Source of the DNA: Paenibacillus sp. FSL R7-0345
Lineage (GTDB): Bacteria > Bacillota > Bacilli > Paenibacillales > Paenibacillaceae
Reading direction: 5' to 3'
NCBI RefSeq assembly: GCF_038595055.1
Contig: NZ_CP152002.1
Location: forward strand, 5,736,001-5,800,000
Length of the DNA: 64,000 nt
This document shows, piece after piece, positions 24,795 through 33,606 of this stretch. Each line of letters begins with the position of its first letter. Position 1 is the stretch's first letter. Under the pieces are notes generated by a model. The model worked only from the letters and a program-made list of their open reading frames with translations. It ran no database searches and was not told the DNA's origin. Position numbers and translations under genes: made by a program.

Positions 24795-24837
24795 AAAGAG
24801 TGCCCCAGGCAGCCAAACCGCCGCCGGAGCACTCTTT
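24795..24837 (-). terminator. Terminator-like hairpin, minus strand
   Basis: AAAGAGTGC at 24795-24803 pairs with GCACTCTTT at 24829-24837, and seven A at the left edge give a T run on the minus strand. No minus-strand gene is seen just before it, so it may mark a vanished gene or stop readthrough from the Spo0E unit. Confidence 0.6.
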
Positions 24838-25026
24838 ACAGGTAATTATGTTAGTAGCCAGCTTTGTTACTCATTCAATCTATAAAACTAACTATTATTG
24901 GTTGTGCAAAATCGGCCCGCCAAGAGTGTGCGTTCAGCCGTACGTTCCGCGGTGTGCGCATCCGTGTGTGCATCCATGTGCTCATCCGTCCGATCCGCTG
25001 TTTACCGATCCGTGTGCTCAGCCGGG

Positions 25027-25220
25027 TTAAACTAAGTGGATTTTCGCCATCTATTTCTCAACTATATAGCTTTTTTAAGAAATCAGTTGGAAAAAAGCTA
25101 CTTAATTGTTCCGAATTTACTCCAAACAGGCGACACACCCCAACCTAAGTAACACTTTTCCACTTAGTTACCGTAAACTCGAATAAACCAGGAAATTAAG
25201 TAGCAAAAATCCACTTAGTT
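25027..25220. repeat. Palindromic array C (four units)
   Basis: Related elements built on AACTAAGTGGATTTT / AAGTAGCAAAAATCCACTTA occur with anchors at 25035, 25085, 25148 and 25199, giving spacing of 50, 63 and 51 bp. Each has CTAAGT or similar facing ACTTAG. The stretch 24900-25026 before it has loose GTGTGCATCCGTGTG-like repeats. No gene is seen from 24838 to 25327. Confidence 0.6.
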
Positions 25221-25327
25221 CCCCCCATCTGCCCGCTTCCACCCGATTCAGAGGCACTTCTGCCTCTCCTTTCCCCCACCTGGCCACTCCTCCTCGCAGA
25301 CAAGTACATTTCATCCCCAACACCCAT

Positions 25328-25367
25328 AAAAAAAGGACACCCAGACGGCCAAGCCGTCTAAATGTCC
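25328..25367 (-). terminator. Terminator of the Spo0E-like gene
   Basis: On the minus strand the stem GGACA...AGACGGC / GCCGTCT...TGTCC is followed by seven T (25328-25334 are A on the plus strand). Confidence 0.85.
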
Positions 25368-25393
25368 AAGATATTCAACACTGTTCTCTTATG

Positions 25394-25567
25394 CTAATAG
25401 GGCATGTCATCCTTGTCGGTAAGACATTCCGTATACTCATTCAGCAGCGCATCCAGCTTAACGGACTGGCGCAGGACTCTGATATCCTGCACTCCGTATA
25501 AAAGAGCCAGCCGGTTCAGCTCCTGTCTTGCCTGCTCGATTCGGTCCCTGTGTTCGTCATTACCCAT
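25394..25567 (-). CDS. Spo0E-family aspartyl-phosphate phosphatase
   Basis: This 57-residue gene (ATG at 25565-25567, stop at 25394-25396) encodes two helices typical of Spo0E-like proteins: an N-terminal helix RDRIEQARQELNRLALLYG and a second helix VLRQSVKLDALLNEYTEC. The core QSVKLDALLNEY corresponds to the SQELDxLIxxY signature of the family, in which the Asp is needed for dephosphorylating Spo0A-P. AAGGGGG lies before the start and a strong terminator follows. It would act in the cytoplasm as a negative input to sporulation. The central Glu of the usual SQELD is Lys here, so activity is not certain. Confidence 0.85.
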   Translation of the reverse strand: MGNDEHRDRIEQARQELNRLALLYGVQDIRVLRQSVKLDALLNEYTECLTDKDDMPY

Positions 25568-25656
25568 AGCGGCCCCCTTACTCAGATGAGGCTGTAAGCC
25601 ATTGTTAATCTTTTACTCAAGTTCCAAACACATTGTATTCGATTATGCACCCAGGG

Positions 25657-27093
25657 TCAATTCCCCAAAGTCCCATTCTTGCGCCCCAAAAATCCTGCAG
25701 TAATACGCACAATTCCGCCGAGCATGACTACCGCCATCATATCAAAGCTCACATTGAACAGGAACAGATGCTTCCCGATATCCGCCCGTCCGTCGCCGAG
25801 AATCGGCACCAGGAAAGAGAACAGCCCGATCAGGCCAAGCAGCATGAGCAGCTCTCCGGCAATCCGGCCGCGGCGCTCCGCTGTACGGAAATAATAGAAC
25901 AACACTCCTGCGTAATAGACCAGGTAAAAGAGGCCAAGGAACCAGAGCGAATCGGGCAAATGATTGTTTTTGAACTCACTCCACCCGCTGTATGTATAGG
26001 CTACCGCCCCTGCCGGCTTACCCAGGCTCTGCTCATAGCTTCCCAGATAATAGGGACGGATGGACATACTGTTCTGCGCCGCATACTCCATATTATCTAT
26101 CAGCCGCGAGGGATGTTTTAAATAGAAGAAAAGGACATCCTTATGCGAGATCCGGTCATAAAAATCCGGCTTCAGCGAAGGATCATCCTGCTTAATCGCC
26201 GTATCCCCCTGAAAATAATTCGTTCCCGCCAGCACCTCAAGCCGCTCCGGCAGCCCGAGATCACGCAGATCGCCGCGCACATCCGGGGACTCATTCAGAA
26301 TTCCGAAGAACACCGTCTGATACAGGTTGATATGCTTCAGCTCTTTGGGCGCAGTCACGTACAGAACCACCGATACAAGCGCAACCGCCACAGCGAACCG
26401 CCGGGCCAGCTTCCGGAAGCTCCCTTCCCGTTGCAGAGAACCCATACGCCAAAAAATCAGCATAAACGCAAGACCGACCGGTGCGTTCTGGATTTTGGAG
26501 CAGACGAGAAACAGCACAGCAATGAAGAAGAGCGTCAGCCCTTTATTGGTCGGATTCTCCTGCATCGTCAGTCTCAGGCCCAGGACAAAGGTCAGCAGCA
26601 TAAACACCATCGACACCGGCTCACCGAACAGGGAGTTGAAATAAGCCAGATACCCGATATCGTAAAAAACAAACAGCATCCCGGCACCAAGCACCAGTCC
26701 CATAACTGTGGAGTGCTTAGCCCCCAGCTTCACAGTCAGCCAGGTCGCGGCCAGCAGCAGCACGGCATACACCGCCCCGAGAGCGCGGATGTCGAAATAA
26801 CTGCCGTGAACCAGCCCGGCCAGCAGCCGCGGCACCAGCACCAGTAGAATCTGGGAAGAAGGATAGAAGCCTCTGAACAAGTTGTCATAGGCAAACTGCG
26901 AATGGCTGAAGCTGAAAAAGCGGTCGGCATAGCTCTCCGCAGCATTATAATAGTTCAGTCCCACCGTATTCATCATCCGCAAAAAATCGCCATTATCGGC
27001 CACCCCCACAAACGGCTGCAAAAACAGCAGATACAGAATCAGTCCGCCTCCGGCCAGGGTGACCAGAACCTGCGGCTTTAGTACTCTTTTCAT
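25657..27093 (-). CDS. Polytopic membrane protein, WsfD-like glycan biosynthesis transferase
   Basis: It is an integral membrane protein of 478 residues with about ten hydrophobic segments. An early conserved loop (VGVADNGDFLRMMNTVGL) places an Asp-Asn-Gly-Asp between the first two segments, as in GT-C enzymes that use lipid-linked sugars. LVCSKIQNAPVGLAFM, a long outside loop with SHKDVLFFYLKHPSRLIDN, and a C-terminal LGDGRADIGKHLFLF match the group annotated as WsfD hexose transferases in Paenibacillus. AGGAGGAG precedes the ATG, eight bp after the LTA synthase stop, so the two form one operon. It may decorate teichoic acid or another surface polymer. Confidence 0.65.
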   Translation of the reverse strand: MKRVLKPQVLVTLAGGGLILYLLFLQPFVGVADNGDFLRMMNTVGLNYYNAAESYADRFFSFSHSQFAYDNLFRGFYPSSQILLVLVPRLLAGLVHGSYFDIRALGAVYAVLLLAATWLTVKLGAKHSTVMGLVLGAGMLFVFYDIGYLAYFNSLFGEPVSMVFMLLTFVLGLRLTMQENPTNKGLTLFFIAVLFLVCSKIQNAPVGLAFMLIFWRMGSLQREGSFRKLARRFAVAVALVSVVLYVTAPKELKHINLYQTVFFGILNESPDVRGDLRDLGLPERLEVLAGTNYFQGDTAIKQDDPSLKPDFYDRISHKDVLFFYLKHPSRLIDNMEYAAQNSMSIRPYYLGSYEQSLGKPAGAVAYTYSGWSEFKNNHLPDSLWFLGLFYLVYYAGVLFYYFRTAERRGRIAGELLMLLGLIGLFSFLVPILGDGRADIGKHLFLFNVSFDMMAVVMLGGIVRITAGFLGRKNGTLGN

Positions 27094-27101
27094 AGCTCCT
27101 C

Positions 27102-29009
27102 CTAGCGCTGCGGCAGCAGCTTCACATATTCATCAGACAGCTTCATCAGCTGCAGAATATAGTTATAATCACTCTCATACTTGCTGTAGTCTTCTACAGG
27201 CTGAAATGTTTGAAGTGACACAGCTTCACCGTCAGCAAAGCTTTTGCCTGGCACAAACATAATCTCATCGTTGAAAAAAGAGCCGGACGGCATGTAATAA
27301 CGCATCCCGATTACATTGCGCTCTATATTGAGCAGGTCGTGCCCGAAGGCCGTAAAGCCTTCTGCTTTCAAGTCCAGACCCAGCAGATTGGCTACGGTCG
27401 GTAGAATATCCAGCTGCCCTCCGACACGCGTTACTGTCCTGCCCTCAGTCATTCCCGGCACATGCACAATCAGCGGAATATTGAACCGGCTGATACGCGG
27501 GTGATACGAAATACCCAGCGCTTCCCCCACCTGCTCCGGCTGTACATCCTGCGGCTGCAGGCCGAAATGGTCGCCGTACAGCACCAGCACCGTGTTCTCC
27601 CACAGCCCCTGCTGCTTCAGCCCCTCAATCAGTGTACCGATCGCATAATCGGTGTAGTTGATTGCTGTCAGATAATCGCCCAGCATGTTGCCTTCCAGCG
27701 AATCCGGCATCTTGATCTTCCGGAAGCTGTCCGGAACCTTAAACGGATGATGGCTGGAGGCCGTCACCAGCTGCGCATAAAATGGCGTCCCCTGCCGGTT
27801 CAACTGCGCCAGCTTCTCTACAGCGGTAACATACAGCTGCTCATCAGAAGCGCCGAATGAATTAAAGTGATCATTGATGAAATCACCCTTGTCATAGTAC
27901 CCGTTAAAGCCCAGCGCCGGATACAGCTCATTGCGGTTCCAGAAGCCGACTTTATTGACGTGGAAGGTATAGGCCTCATAGCCTTTTTCGCGCAGCAGAC
28001 GCGGCAGGCTCGGCAGCTCGCGGTCCCCGAAACCGGTGGACATCGCCAGCGTGCCGATCGGGTAGATTGAGGTGTTGCTCATAAACTCGGCGTCCGAGGT
28101 ATTGCCCGGGCCGATCTGCTGGAACACACGCGGAAAATAAAAGCCCTCACCTGCCAGCTTGTTCAGTACCGGCGTCAACTCCTGCCCGTCCAGTGTCTGA
28201 AGCAGCGGAAAGGCCTGGAATGCCTCCAGCTGGATAACGATGACGTTTTTACCTTTTTGCGAGCCAAAATAGTCCGGAACCGTTCCGGCTGGCTTGCTGC
28301 TGTAGGGATAGGATGCTTCAAGATTGTTTATTTTGGCAACCGTTTCATTAATATCGCCCGTGCCGATCAGCCCGTTATCCTCCTGCGCTTTGAGTACCGC
28401 CACCACCTCATAGTTCAGGAACCCGGCGCTTTCCGCCTGCACCAGCTCATTGGTAATACCGCGTGCAGAATGTACAGAGTATGCAGACAATAAACCTCCG
28501 CCGATAATCGACACCAGTATAACAACAAGCTGGATTCTCGTGGAGGCCGGACGTGCTCCGCTACTGTAACTCCGGCTATGATAGGCTGGCCCCCGCTGCC
28601 ATCTGCGTATTCCGGCGTAAACGCCCATTACTACAAGGTCAGCGAAGAACAGGTAATCCACCAGCTCAATCGTCGATTCCACACTTTCTTTAACCTGGAA
28701 TACCTGATTTAACTCATAAAAAGCCAGATAGGTCGGAACCGAACCGAAATGGTTAAAATAAACACTGGCCGCAAACAGCAGCAACGATAAGATGACATTG
28801 AAGCTCCAGTAGGCAGCCGTCTTGATCCGCCGGGGCAGCAGTACCGTCAGAATACCCATAATCAGCAGCACCGGCGCCAGATCCATGGCAATCCATTCCC
28901 AGGCGATCCGTTCAAAAAACAGCAACCGCAGCAGCAGCAGCTTCAGCCAGACCAGCCCTGCTACAACGTAGAACTGCACCGGCAGCATTCTGGTATTTTG
29001 TTTGTTCAT
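27102..29009 (-). CDS. ltaS: Lipoteichoic-acid-synthase-family sulfatase/phosphoglycerol transferase
   Basis: The protein has 635 residues. Five N-terminal membrane segments (about 10-180) lead into an extracellular alkaline-phosphatase-like domain. Catalytic residues are visible: Glu262 in VIQLEAFQ, the nucleophile Thr304 in GPGNTSDAEF and the metal pair in LVLYGDHFG. The family transfers glycerol phosphate from phosphatidylglycerol to the growing LTA chain. ATG at 29007-29009 follows GAGGG; seven extra codons upstream lack support. Paenibacilli often carry several paralogues, so this one could have a special, perhaps sporulation- or stress-linked role. It forms an operon with the WsfD-like gene. 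Confidence 0.88.
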   Translation of the reverse strand: MNKQNTRMLPVQFYVVAGLVWLKLLLLRLLFFERIAWEWIAMDLAPVLLIMGILTVLLPRRIKTAAYWSFNVILSLLLFAASVYFNHFGSVPTYLAFYELNQVFQVKESVESTIELVDYLFFADLVVMGVYAGIRRWQRGPAYHSRSYSSGARPASTRIQLVVILVSIIGGGLLSAYSVHSARGITNELVQAESAGFLNYEVVAVLKAQEDNGLIGTGDINETVAKINNLEASYPYSSKPAGTVPDYFGSQKGKNVIVIQLEAFQAFPLLQTLDGQELTPVLNKLAGEGFYFPRVFQQIGPGNTSDAEFMSNTSIYPIGTLAMSTGFGDRELPSLPRLLREKGYEAYTFHVNKVGFWNRNELYPALGFNGYYDKGDFINDHFNSFGASDEQLYVTAVEKLAQLNRQGTPFYAQLVTASSHHPFKVPDSFRKIKMPDSLEGNMLGDYLTAINYTDYAIGTLIEGLKQQGLWENTVLVLYGDHFGLQPQDVQPEQVGEALGISYHPRISRFNIPLIVHVPGMTEGRTVTRVGGQLDILPTVANLLGLDLKAEGFTAFGHDLLNIERNVIGMRYYMPSGSFFNDEIMFVPGKSFADGEAVSLQTFQPVEDYSKYESDYNYILQLMKLSDEYVKLLPQR

Positions 29010-29083
29010 AATGATCCCTCTTACTTCCATACCATATTTCTGTTAACTAAATTCCACTTTTTTGTAAAAGTTCAGATTTATCT

Positions 29084-29112
29084 AGTATAGCAATTGTTGT
29101 TTTGTTACGCAA
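29084..29112 (-). promoter_or_regulatory. Sigma-A promoter of the LTA synthase operon
   Basis: On the minus strand TTGCGT (29107-29112) and TATACT (29084-29089) are 17 bp apart, about 75 bp before the start codon. Confidence 0.55.
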
Positions 29113-29144
29113 AACAACCCCGTAAACTATAATTCTTTAACAGC

Positions 29145-29178
29145 AAAAAGAGACACAGCCTGCTGCAGGCTGTGTCTC
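29145..29178 (-). terminator. Terminator of the sigma factor operon
   Basis: GAGACACAGCCTGC and GCAGGCTGTGTCTC form a perfect stem at 29150-29178, followed on the minus strand by TTTTTG. It is 25 bp after the stop of the anti-sigma-like gene. Confidence 0.85.
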
Positions 29179-29204
29179 GTCTTGATCATGTATAAATCAC
29201 TTCA

Positions 29205-30404
29205 TTAATATAGGGTTGTGTTACTTTCTCTTTTTATAATGAAGCTGTACATGACACCGTCCAGATTGTAAGAGGCTTCAATCGCCGGCGCACCGCTGCG
29301 GCTCTCGAACGTAACCACTCCCGGCCTTGAGCCGTTCTTATCCATCCTGTAATCCTCCTCCAGCCGGATGCCGTACAGCTTATCCGCGATGGCGGCAGCT
29401 GCGCTCTGCAGCTTGGCGCTGTCCATTTTGAGCAGCTGCTCTTCTTCGTCCTTGGTATATTTGAGATTGGTGGTCTCTATGATGCCCAATGTATTATTGT
29501 ATACATCCAGAAGCGCACCGGTATCATAATTGAAGGCAACCGCCGTGGTGATGTTCTCCACAGGCCCGTAAATAAGCGTGATCTCCTCCGGCATTCCTTC
29601 TATTATAGCTCGGACTGCCCTGTTCAGCTGCTCTTCCCCGTCGCTTCTGATCAGCCTCAGCCCCTGCAGTGCAGTCTGCTTCATTTCCTCATTAACCTCG
29701 TTCAGCTCTACGTCAAAGTAAGCGGCTTTAAAGGCCCCGTTCGCAAATTTTATGGCGGCATCTGCTGCAGTAATGACGTTTTGCACCTGTATGCTATGAT
29801 CAGCCGTACGCCCGTAGTCTATATAACGTGTATACCCTGTAACTTCAAACTTCCCTTTATAGCCAAGCTCCAGCAATTTCTCTCTGGCTTCATCAATCAG
29901 GCTATTGTCCGTTCCTTCTGGATCGAGTACTGCATTCATGGTATAATTCTTCGCTTCTCCTGTCTTTACATCAATACCAATGGAAGCGTAAGCCTTGCTG
30001 TACTCACTATACTCCAGCTGTACGTATTCCGTATTCCGCACATGCTCCAGCTTTTGAAATGGAATGTCCCGGCCAAGCTGCTCCAGTATCAGCTGCTCTG
30101 CGATCTTTTTTAGCGCATCATCGCTTAGCTCCGTTTGCTCCTCTGCAGGAACCGTAACACCTGTTGTGTTATTAACGTCCAGTGGTCCGTTATCCAGATT
30201 AAGTGCTGTCGCTCCGGCCAGCAGCAGGAGGATGGCGGCAGCCATGATTCCCAGCCTAAGCTTCCAGCGTGTGCGGGGACGAGCCGGTTCAGCTCCGGCC
30301 CGCAGCCTCCGCATCACCTGATCGGCAGAGGAATCGGTAAACCTGGTCTCCTGGAACGGCCCCTTGCGGGCCTGTTCATACCACTGCGGCTCACGTTCAT
30401 CCAT
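29205..30404 (-). CDS. Putative membrane anti-sigma factor
   Basis: Of the 399 residues, about 45 are a cytoplasmic N-terminus (PQWYEQARKGPFQETRFTDS, ending QVMRRLRAG). One membrane helix follows (LGIMAAAILLLLAGATALNL), and the rest is a large extracytoplasmic domain with repeated YIDYGRTADHSIQV- and TAVAFNYDTGALLDVYNN-like segments resembling PepSY-like folds. It lacks a zinc-binding HxxxCxxC motif. The gene overlaps the ECF sigma gene by one base (TAATG), the typical arrangement of a sigma factor and its regulator. The inference is that it holds the sigma factor at the membrane. The signal is unknown. Confidence 0.7.
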   Translation of the reverse strand: MDEREPQWYEQARKGPFQETRFTDSSADQVMRRLRAGAEPARPRTRWKLRLGIMAAAILLLLAGATALNLDNGPLDVNNTTGVTVPAEEQTELSDDALKKIAEQLILEQLGRDIPFQKLEHVRNTEYVQLEYSEYSKAYASIGIDVKTGEAKNYTMNAVLDPEGTDNSLIDEAREKLLELGYKGKFEVTGYTRYIDYGRTADHSIQVQNVITAADAAIKFANGAFKAAYFDVELNEVNEEMKQTALQGLRLIRSDGEEQLNRAVRAIIEGMPEEITLIYGPVENITTAVAFNYDTGALLDVYNNTLGIIETTNLKYTKDEEEQLLKMDSAKLQSAAAAIADKLYGIRLEEDYRMDKNGSRPGVVTFESRSGAPAIEASYNLDGVMYSFIIKRESNTTLY

Positions 30405-31045
30405 TATTGTAACCCCCTTAGTTTATCCTGGACTTTGCGGCGTGCCCGGTGCAGCCGCGATTTGACGGTTCCCGGCGGCAGCTCAGTCAGAGCGGCAATT
30501 TCATTGATGGACAGCCCGGCCTTCAGATCCAGCACAAGCACCTCCCGCAGCTTATCCGGCAGCTTCATAATAATGCTCCAGATGTCCCGCGTCTGCTGGT
30601 TACCCATGTACTCCATCTCTGCCGAGCGTGTTGTGCCTAGCAGCTTTTCCGCTTCTGTCTCCGCTCCGTGGTAATCCCGGGCCGCCGGCGTAATGCTCTG
30701 CACTTCTCCCCACAGGCCGGTGCGGAAGAAACGCGACTTACGGTACGTGAACACCGTGTTCCGCGCAACCGTTAACAGCCAGGACTTCAGGCTGGATGTT
30801 CCCTTATACGTGCCGATCCGGTAGAAGCATTTTACAAATACCTCCTGCGTCAGATCATCCGCCTGCTCCATGTTTTTAGTTAAATAGTAGATATAATTCC
30901 AGATATCATTGCCGTACAGGCTCATAATCTCCCGCAGCTGGTCTTCATCCATCGCTTCAGCGGGTTTGAGCTTCTCCTCCAGCCCATTCTTCAGCTTATA
31001 CCTTAGCTCAACCTTGAACTCACTCTTCAGCCCGTTTAGTTCCAA
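30404..31045 (-). CDS. ECF-type RNA polymerase sigma factor
   Basis: Region 2 is visible as LYGNDIWNYIYYLTKNMEQADDLTQEVFVKCF, continuing into WLLTVARNTVFTYRKSRF. Region 4 is LPDKLREVLVLDLKAGLSINEIAALTELPPGTVKSRLHRARRKV. The start is uncertain. TTG at 31043-31045 has GAGGTG at a good distance, whereas ATG 30952 (MDEDQLREIM) fits the family length better but has no clear site. A longer reading to 31135 runs into repeat unit 1 of array B. The sigma factor and the downstream membrane protein form one operon ended at 29145. Confidence 0.88.
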   Translation of the reverse strand: MELNGLKSEFKVELRYKLKNGLEEKLKPAEAMDEDQLREIMSLYGNDIWNYIYYLTKNMEQADDLTQEVFVKCFYRIGTYKGTSSLKSWLLTVARNTVFTYRKSRFFRTGLWGEVQSITPAARDYHGAETEAEKLLGTTRSAEMEYMGNQQTRDIWSIIMKLPDKLREVLVLDLKAGLSINEIAALTELPPGTVKSRLHRARRKVQDKLRGLQ

Positions 31046-31135
31046 GCGCTTCACCTCACTTAATACGACCCTGTTAATATAGGAAAGGTTCCCTTTATTT
31101 TCTATTAAGAATATCTCATCCCTGCTTAATTGCAC

Positions 31136-31325
31136 TTAATTGCACTCTGTACACTTAAAACGCCACTTTTTCCGCCCAAAGCCCGTTTAAGTGTATTCCG
31201 TGCAGCTATAATGGGCAGATAATGCTCGTTTGGACCAATCCGGGTAGAACTAGTTGCACAAACTACAGTTATATGGAAAATAAACCATTTACTCATCGGT
31301 TTAGCTGTATAAAGTACAGCTATTT
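31136..31325. repeat. Palindromic array B (four units)
   Basis: Anchors are at 31138, 31189, 31252 and 31303, with spacing of 51, 63 and 51 bp. Unit 4 contains TTTAGCTGTATAAAGTACAG; unit 3 contains AGTTGCACAAACTACAG; unit 2 contains GTGTATTCCGTGCAG. Units 2-4 correspond one by one to those of array A 22 kb away, including the unit that received the IS element. Confidence 0.75.
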
Positions 31326-31334
31326 GGTCCGGCG

Positions 31335-31480
31335 GAGGGGATGGTGGGTTTGCAGAACAGATTGGCGGTGGCGGGTTTGCCGTGGTGGGTTTGTGGTGGC
31401 CGGCTTGCGGTGGTGGGTTTGCGGTGGTGGGTTTGCGGTGGCCGGCTTGCGGTGGCCGGCTTGCGGTGGTGTTTCAGCAA
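31335..31480. repeat. GC-rich minisatellite of 15-bp units
   Basis: About nine alternating units GGTGGTGGGTTTGC and GGTGGCCGGCTTGC follow array B. Open frames through it encode simple Trp/Val/Gly repeats and are not counted as genes. Confidence 0.75.
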
Positions 31481-31592
31481 GCACAGCCAGTCAAGTTACA
31501 TTTACCGGAAACAAAAAGACCCCCGGCATCTCCAGAGGTCATCGCATTGTTTATATAGCGCTACTTTTGCAAGCAATGCGGGTTATTTTACA

Positions 31593-32231
31593 CTAAATAT
31601 CCTTGGCAGTGAACACCCGCAGCGAGATCAGATAAGAGCAGAATAGAATCAGCACATAACCGAGGTCGGCAATAACCGGCACCAGCGGACTGTCTGTACT
31701 GCCGTTGCTCACCCATTCTGCCAGTCCGGGAAACCATTCCATCAGCTGTTTTATCGCAGCGAAATTAAGCATAATCAGCATGATAAACACCATATTGACC
31801 ACCTGCGTTCCTTTGCGGCCCAGCCAGTAATGAAGCGGAAGATAGAAGGAGGCCAAGAGCGGAAAACCGGCGATGCAGAGCAGCAGCTCTCTCCAGGCAA
31901 GCGGATCGGTAGTCCGGCCGGCTGAGAAGGCGACCAGATAGAGCAGTACAGTGCAGGCGTAGCTGAGGATCGAGTAAGGGAGCATCGCCAGATATTTGGC
32001 CAGCACAATCTGCTGTCTCGGAACAGGCAGACTGACCAGGAACTTCTGGTTATTATGCTGCACATCCATTGTGCAGGAATTGATCAGGAGCAGCATGGCC
32101 GGAAGCAGGGCGAACACAGTGTAATTATCAAAGTTCGTAAAGCCCATGACCAGATAGTACGGGATCAGCAACAGGATAAACTTTTGCACAATAATGAAGT
32201 CTTTGCGGATGAGATGGAATGAATTATACAC
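31593..32231 (-). CDS. ABC-2-type transporter permease
   Basis: The product has 212 residues and six hydrophobic segments: FILLLIPYYLVMGF, YTVFALLPAMLLLI, a central pair around AKYLAMLPYSILSYACTVLL and LLLCIAGFPLLASFYLPLHY, then VVNMVFIMLIMLNFAAI and IADLGYVLILFCSYLI. CTMDVQHNNQKFLVSLPVPRQQIVLAKY is the coupling-loop-like segment common in bacitracin/YtrC-type permeases (ABC2_membrane_2). It overlaps the ATPase gene by eight bases. Together they form one exporter, with GntR-type control. The substrate is unknown; related systems respond to cell-wall antibiotics. Confidence 0.8.
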   Translation of the reverse strand: MYNSFHLIRKDFIIVQKFILLLIPYYLVMGFTNFDNYTVFALLPAMLLLINSCTMDVQHNNQKFLVSLPVPRQQIVLAKYLAMLPYSILSYACTVLLYLVAFSAGRTTDPLAWRELLLCIAGFPLLASFYLPLHYWLGRKGTQVVNMVFIMLIMLNFAAIKQLMEWFPGLAEWVSNGSTDSPLVPVIADLGYVLILFCSYLISLRVFTAKDI

Positions 32232-33093
32232 GCAGATCGCTCCCTTTTACCGAGAAATACATAATTTCCTCCAGCGTTGGCGTCTCGCAGATCCCCGTAT
32301 CCTTAAAGTAACGCTCGCCCTCCGCACGGTTGCCCATCAGCCCTTCAAAGCCGTGTGCGCTCTCGCGAAGTCCCAGGAACAGACGGCGGGTGTCGCGGTC
32401 GAGCAGCTCTTTGCCGCCTTTGACGAGCAGATACTTTTCCGCCAGCGCTTCCTTCATCTCATTGAACACAATCCGTCCGTCATTCACAAACACAATATAA
32501 TCGGCGATCCGGTCGAGATCGGTGGTGTTATGGGTGGAGAAGAGAATGGATTTTTTCTCGTCCTGGATGTGTTCGGTTAACAGATCCAGCAGCTCCCGCC
32601 GGAACACCGGGTCAAGCCCTGACGTAGGTTCGTCCATAATAAGCAGATCAGCACCGTGGGATAAAGCGATGGCGAGCGAAAATTTGATTTTCATCCCCTT
32701 GGACAGATCCTTAATCTTCTTGCCCGGAGACAGCCTGAACAATTCCTGGTACTTCACATATGTATCCTCATCCCAGCGGCTGTAGAAGGGGGCGATCACC
32801 TTTTTCATCTGCTTGACCGTAAGCTGCTCGTAGTAAATATTCTCGTCCGATACATAGCCGATCCGTTCCTTGACCGCTGACTCCTGCTCTTTATTCTGCC
32901 CGCCAAATAACTGAACGTCCCCCCGGTCCGGGCGGACCATGCCCATAATCATCTGGATCAGCGTGGTTTTGCCAGCGCCGTTGGGGCCGATCAGTCCGGT
33001 AATATAGCCTTCCTTGATGCCCAGCGAAATGTCCTGCAGCGCAAAAGCCCCATAGCTCTTATGTACATGCTCCAGCCTGATACAATCGCTCAT
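32224..33093 (-). CDS. ABC transporter ATP-binding protein (YtrB-like)
   Basis: The 289-residue ATPase has a complete motif set: Walker A GPNGAGKTT, Q-loop region IGYVSDENIYYEQL, signature DLSKGMKIKFSLAIALSHGADLL (LSKGM variant), Walker B LLIMDEP and the H-loop FSTHNTTDLD. The C-terminal 70 residues form a small extra domain seen in YtrB-type proteins. It overlaps gntR by four bases and the permease by eight, so it forms one regulated operon with them. It would drive export by the neighbouring permease. Confidence 0.92.
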   Translation of the reverse strand: MSDCIRLEHVHKSYGAFALQDISLGIKEGYITGLIGPNGAGKTTLIQMIMGMVRPDRGDVQLFGGQNKEQESAVKERIGYVSDENIYYEQLTVKQMKKVIAPFYSRWDEDTYVKYQELFRLSPGKKIKDLSKGMKIKFSLAIALSHGADLLIMDEPTSGLDPVFRRELLDLLTEHIQDEKKSILFSTHNTTDLDRIADYIVFVNDGRIVFNEMKEALAEKYLLVKGGKELLDRDTRRLFLGLRESAHGFEGLMGNRAEGERYFKDTGICETPTLEEIMYFSVKGSDLRV

Positions 33094-33470
33094 TCCTGCT
33101 CCTCCTCGTAGATAAGTTTCAGCATCTCTGCCAGTTCTGCATAAGACAGCCCCAGCTGCCTGCTCTCCTCAATGACTTCCTTCAGCTTCAGCTCCAAGAT
33201 CCGCAGCCGCTGCTCCTTAATGAATTCCTGATCCGCCCCGGACACAAAAGAGCCCTTCCCTACGATCGAGTTAATCAGACCCTCCCGCTCCAGCTCCTCA
33301 TAAGCCCGTTTGGTCGTAATCACACTGATCTGCAGCTCCTTGGCCAGCTGGCGGATGGACGGCAGAGGCGTCCCCGCTCCCAGCTCCCCCTGCAGAATCA
33401 GCTGCCTGACCTGCGTCACAATCTGGGCATAGATCGGCTCTCCTGATGTACTTGATATCAAAATGTTCAT
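33090..33470 (-). CDS. GntR-family regulator (YtrA subfamily)
   Basis: The protein of 126 residues begins with GEPIYAQIVTQVRQLILQGELGAGTPLPSIRQLAKELQI, the winged-helix start of GntR regulators. ITTKRAYEELEREGLINSIVGKGSFV completes the DNA-binding domain. The C-terminal part is a short helical tail (KLKEVIEESRQLGLSYAELAEMLKLI) without an effector domain, as in YtrA. It is the first gene of the gntR-ATPase-permease operon, and a 25-bp palindrome lies upstream. The ribosome binding site is weak, which suits a low-level autoregulated repressor. Confidence 0.9.
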   Translation of the reverse strand: MNILISSTSGEPIYAQIVTQVRQLILQGELGAGTPLPSIRQLAKELQISVITTKRAYEELEREGLINSIVGKGSFVSGADQEFIKEQRLRILELKLKEVIEESRQLGLSYAELAEMLKLIYEEEQE

Positions 33471-33505
33471 GCTGCGGCACCATCATCCTTCGGTGAAATG
33501 TGTTT

Positions 33506-33530
33506 AATGTATATATTTAATATATACATT
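33506..33530. promoter_or_regulatory. Operator-like perfect palindrome upstream of gntR
   Basis: AATGTATATAT at 33506-33516 and ATATATACATT at 33520-33530 are perfect inverted repeats with a 3-bp spacer. The site overlaps AT-rich promoter sequence 36 bp before the gntR start. Autorepression by the YtrA-like protein is the natural inference. Confidence 0.65.
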
Positions 33531-33552
33531 ATATAAGGAGGGGTGTCAAACA

Positions 33553-33592
33553 TAAAAAAGACCTTGAAGATGAATCTCCTCAAGATCTTTTA
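33553..33592 (-). terminator. Terminator at the left edge of the AT-rich island
   Basis: AAAGACCTTGA at 33557-33567 pairs with TCAAGATCTTT at 33580-33590 (one wobble). The minus strand reads into a T run, so it ends the 33607 gene. Confidence 0.75.
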
Positions 33593-33606
33593 AGTACACA
33601 TTAACT

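Noticed and set aside
31341..31646. Gly/Trp/Val-rich frames across the minisatellite
   Set aside because: Pure repeat translation without start signals.
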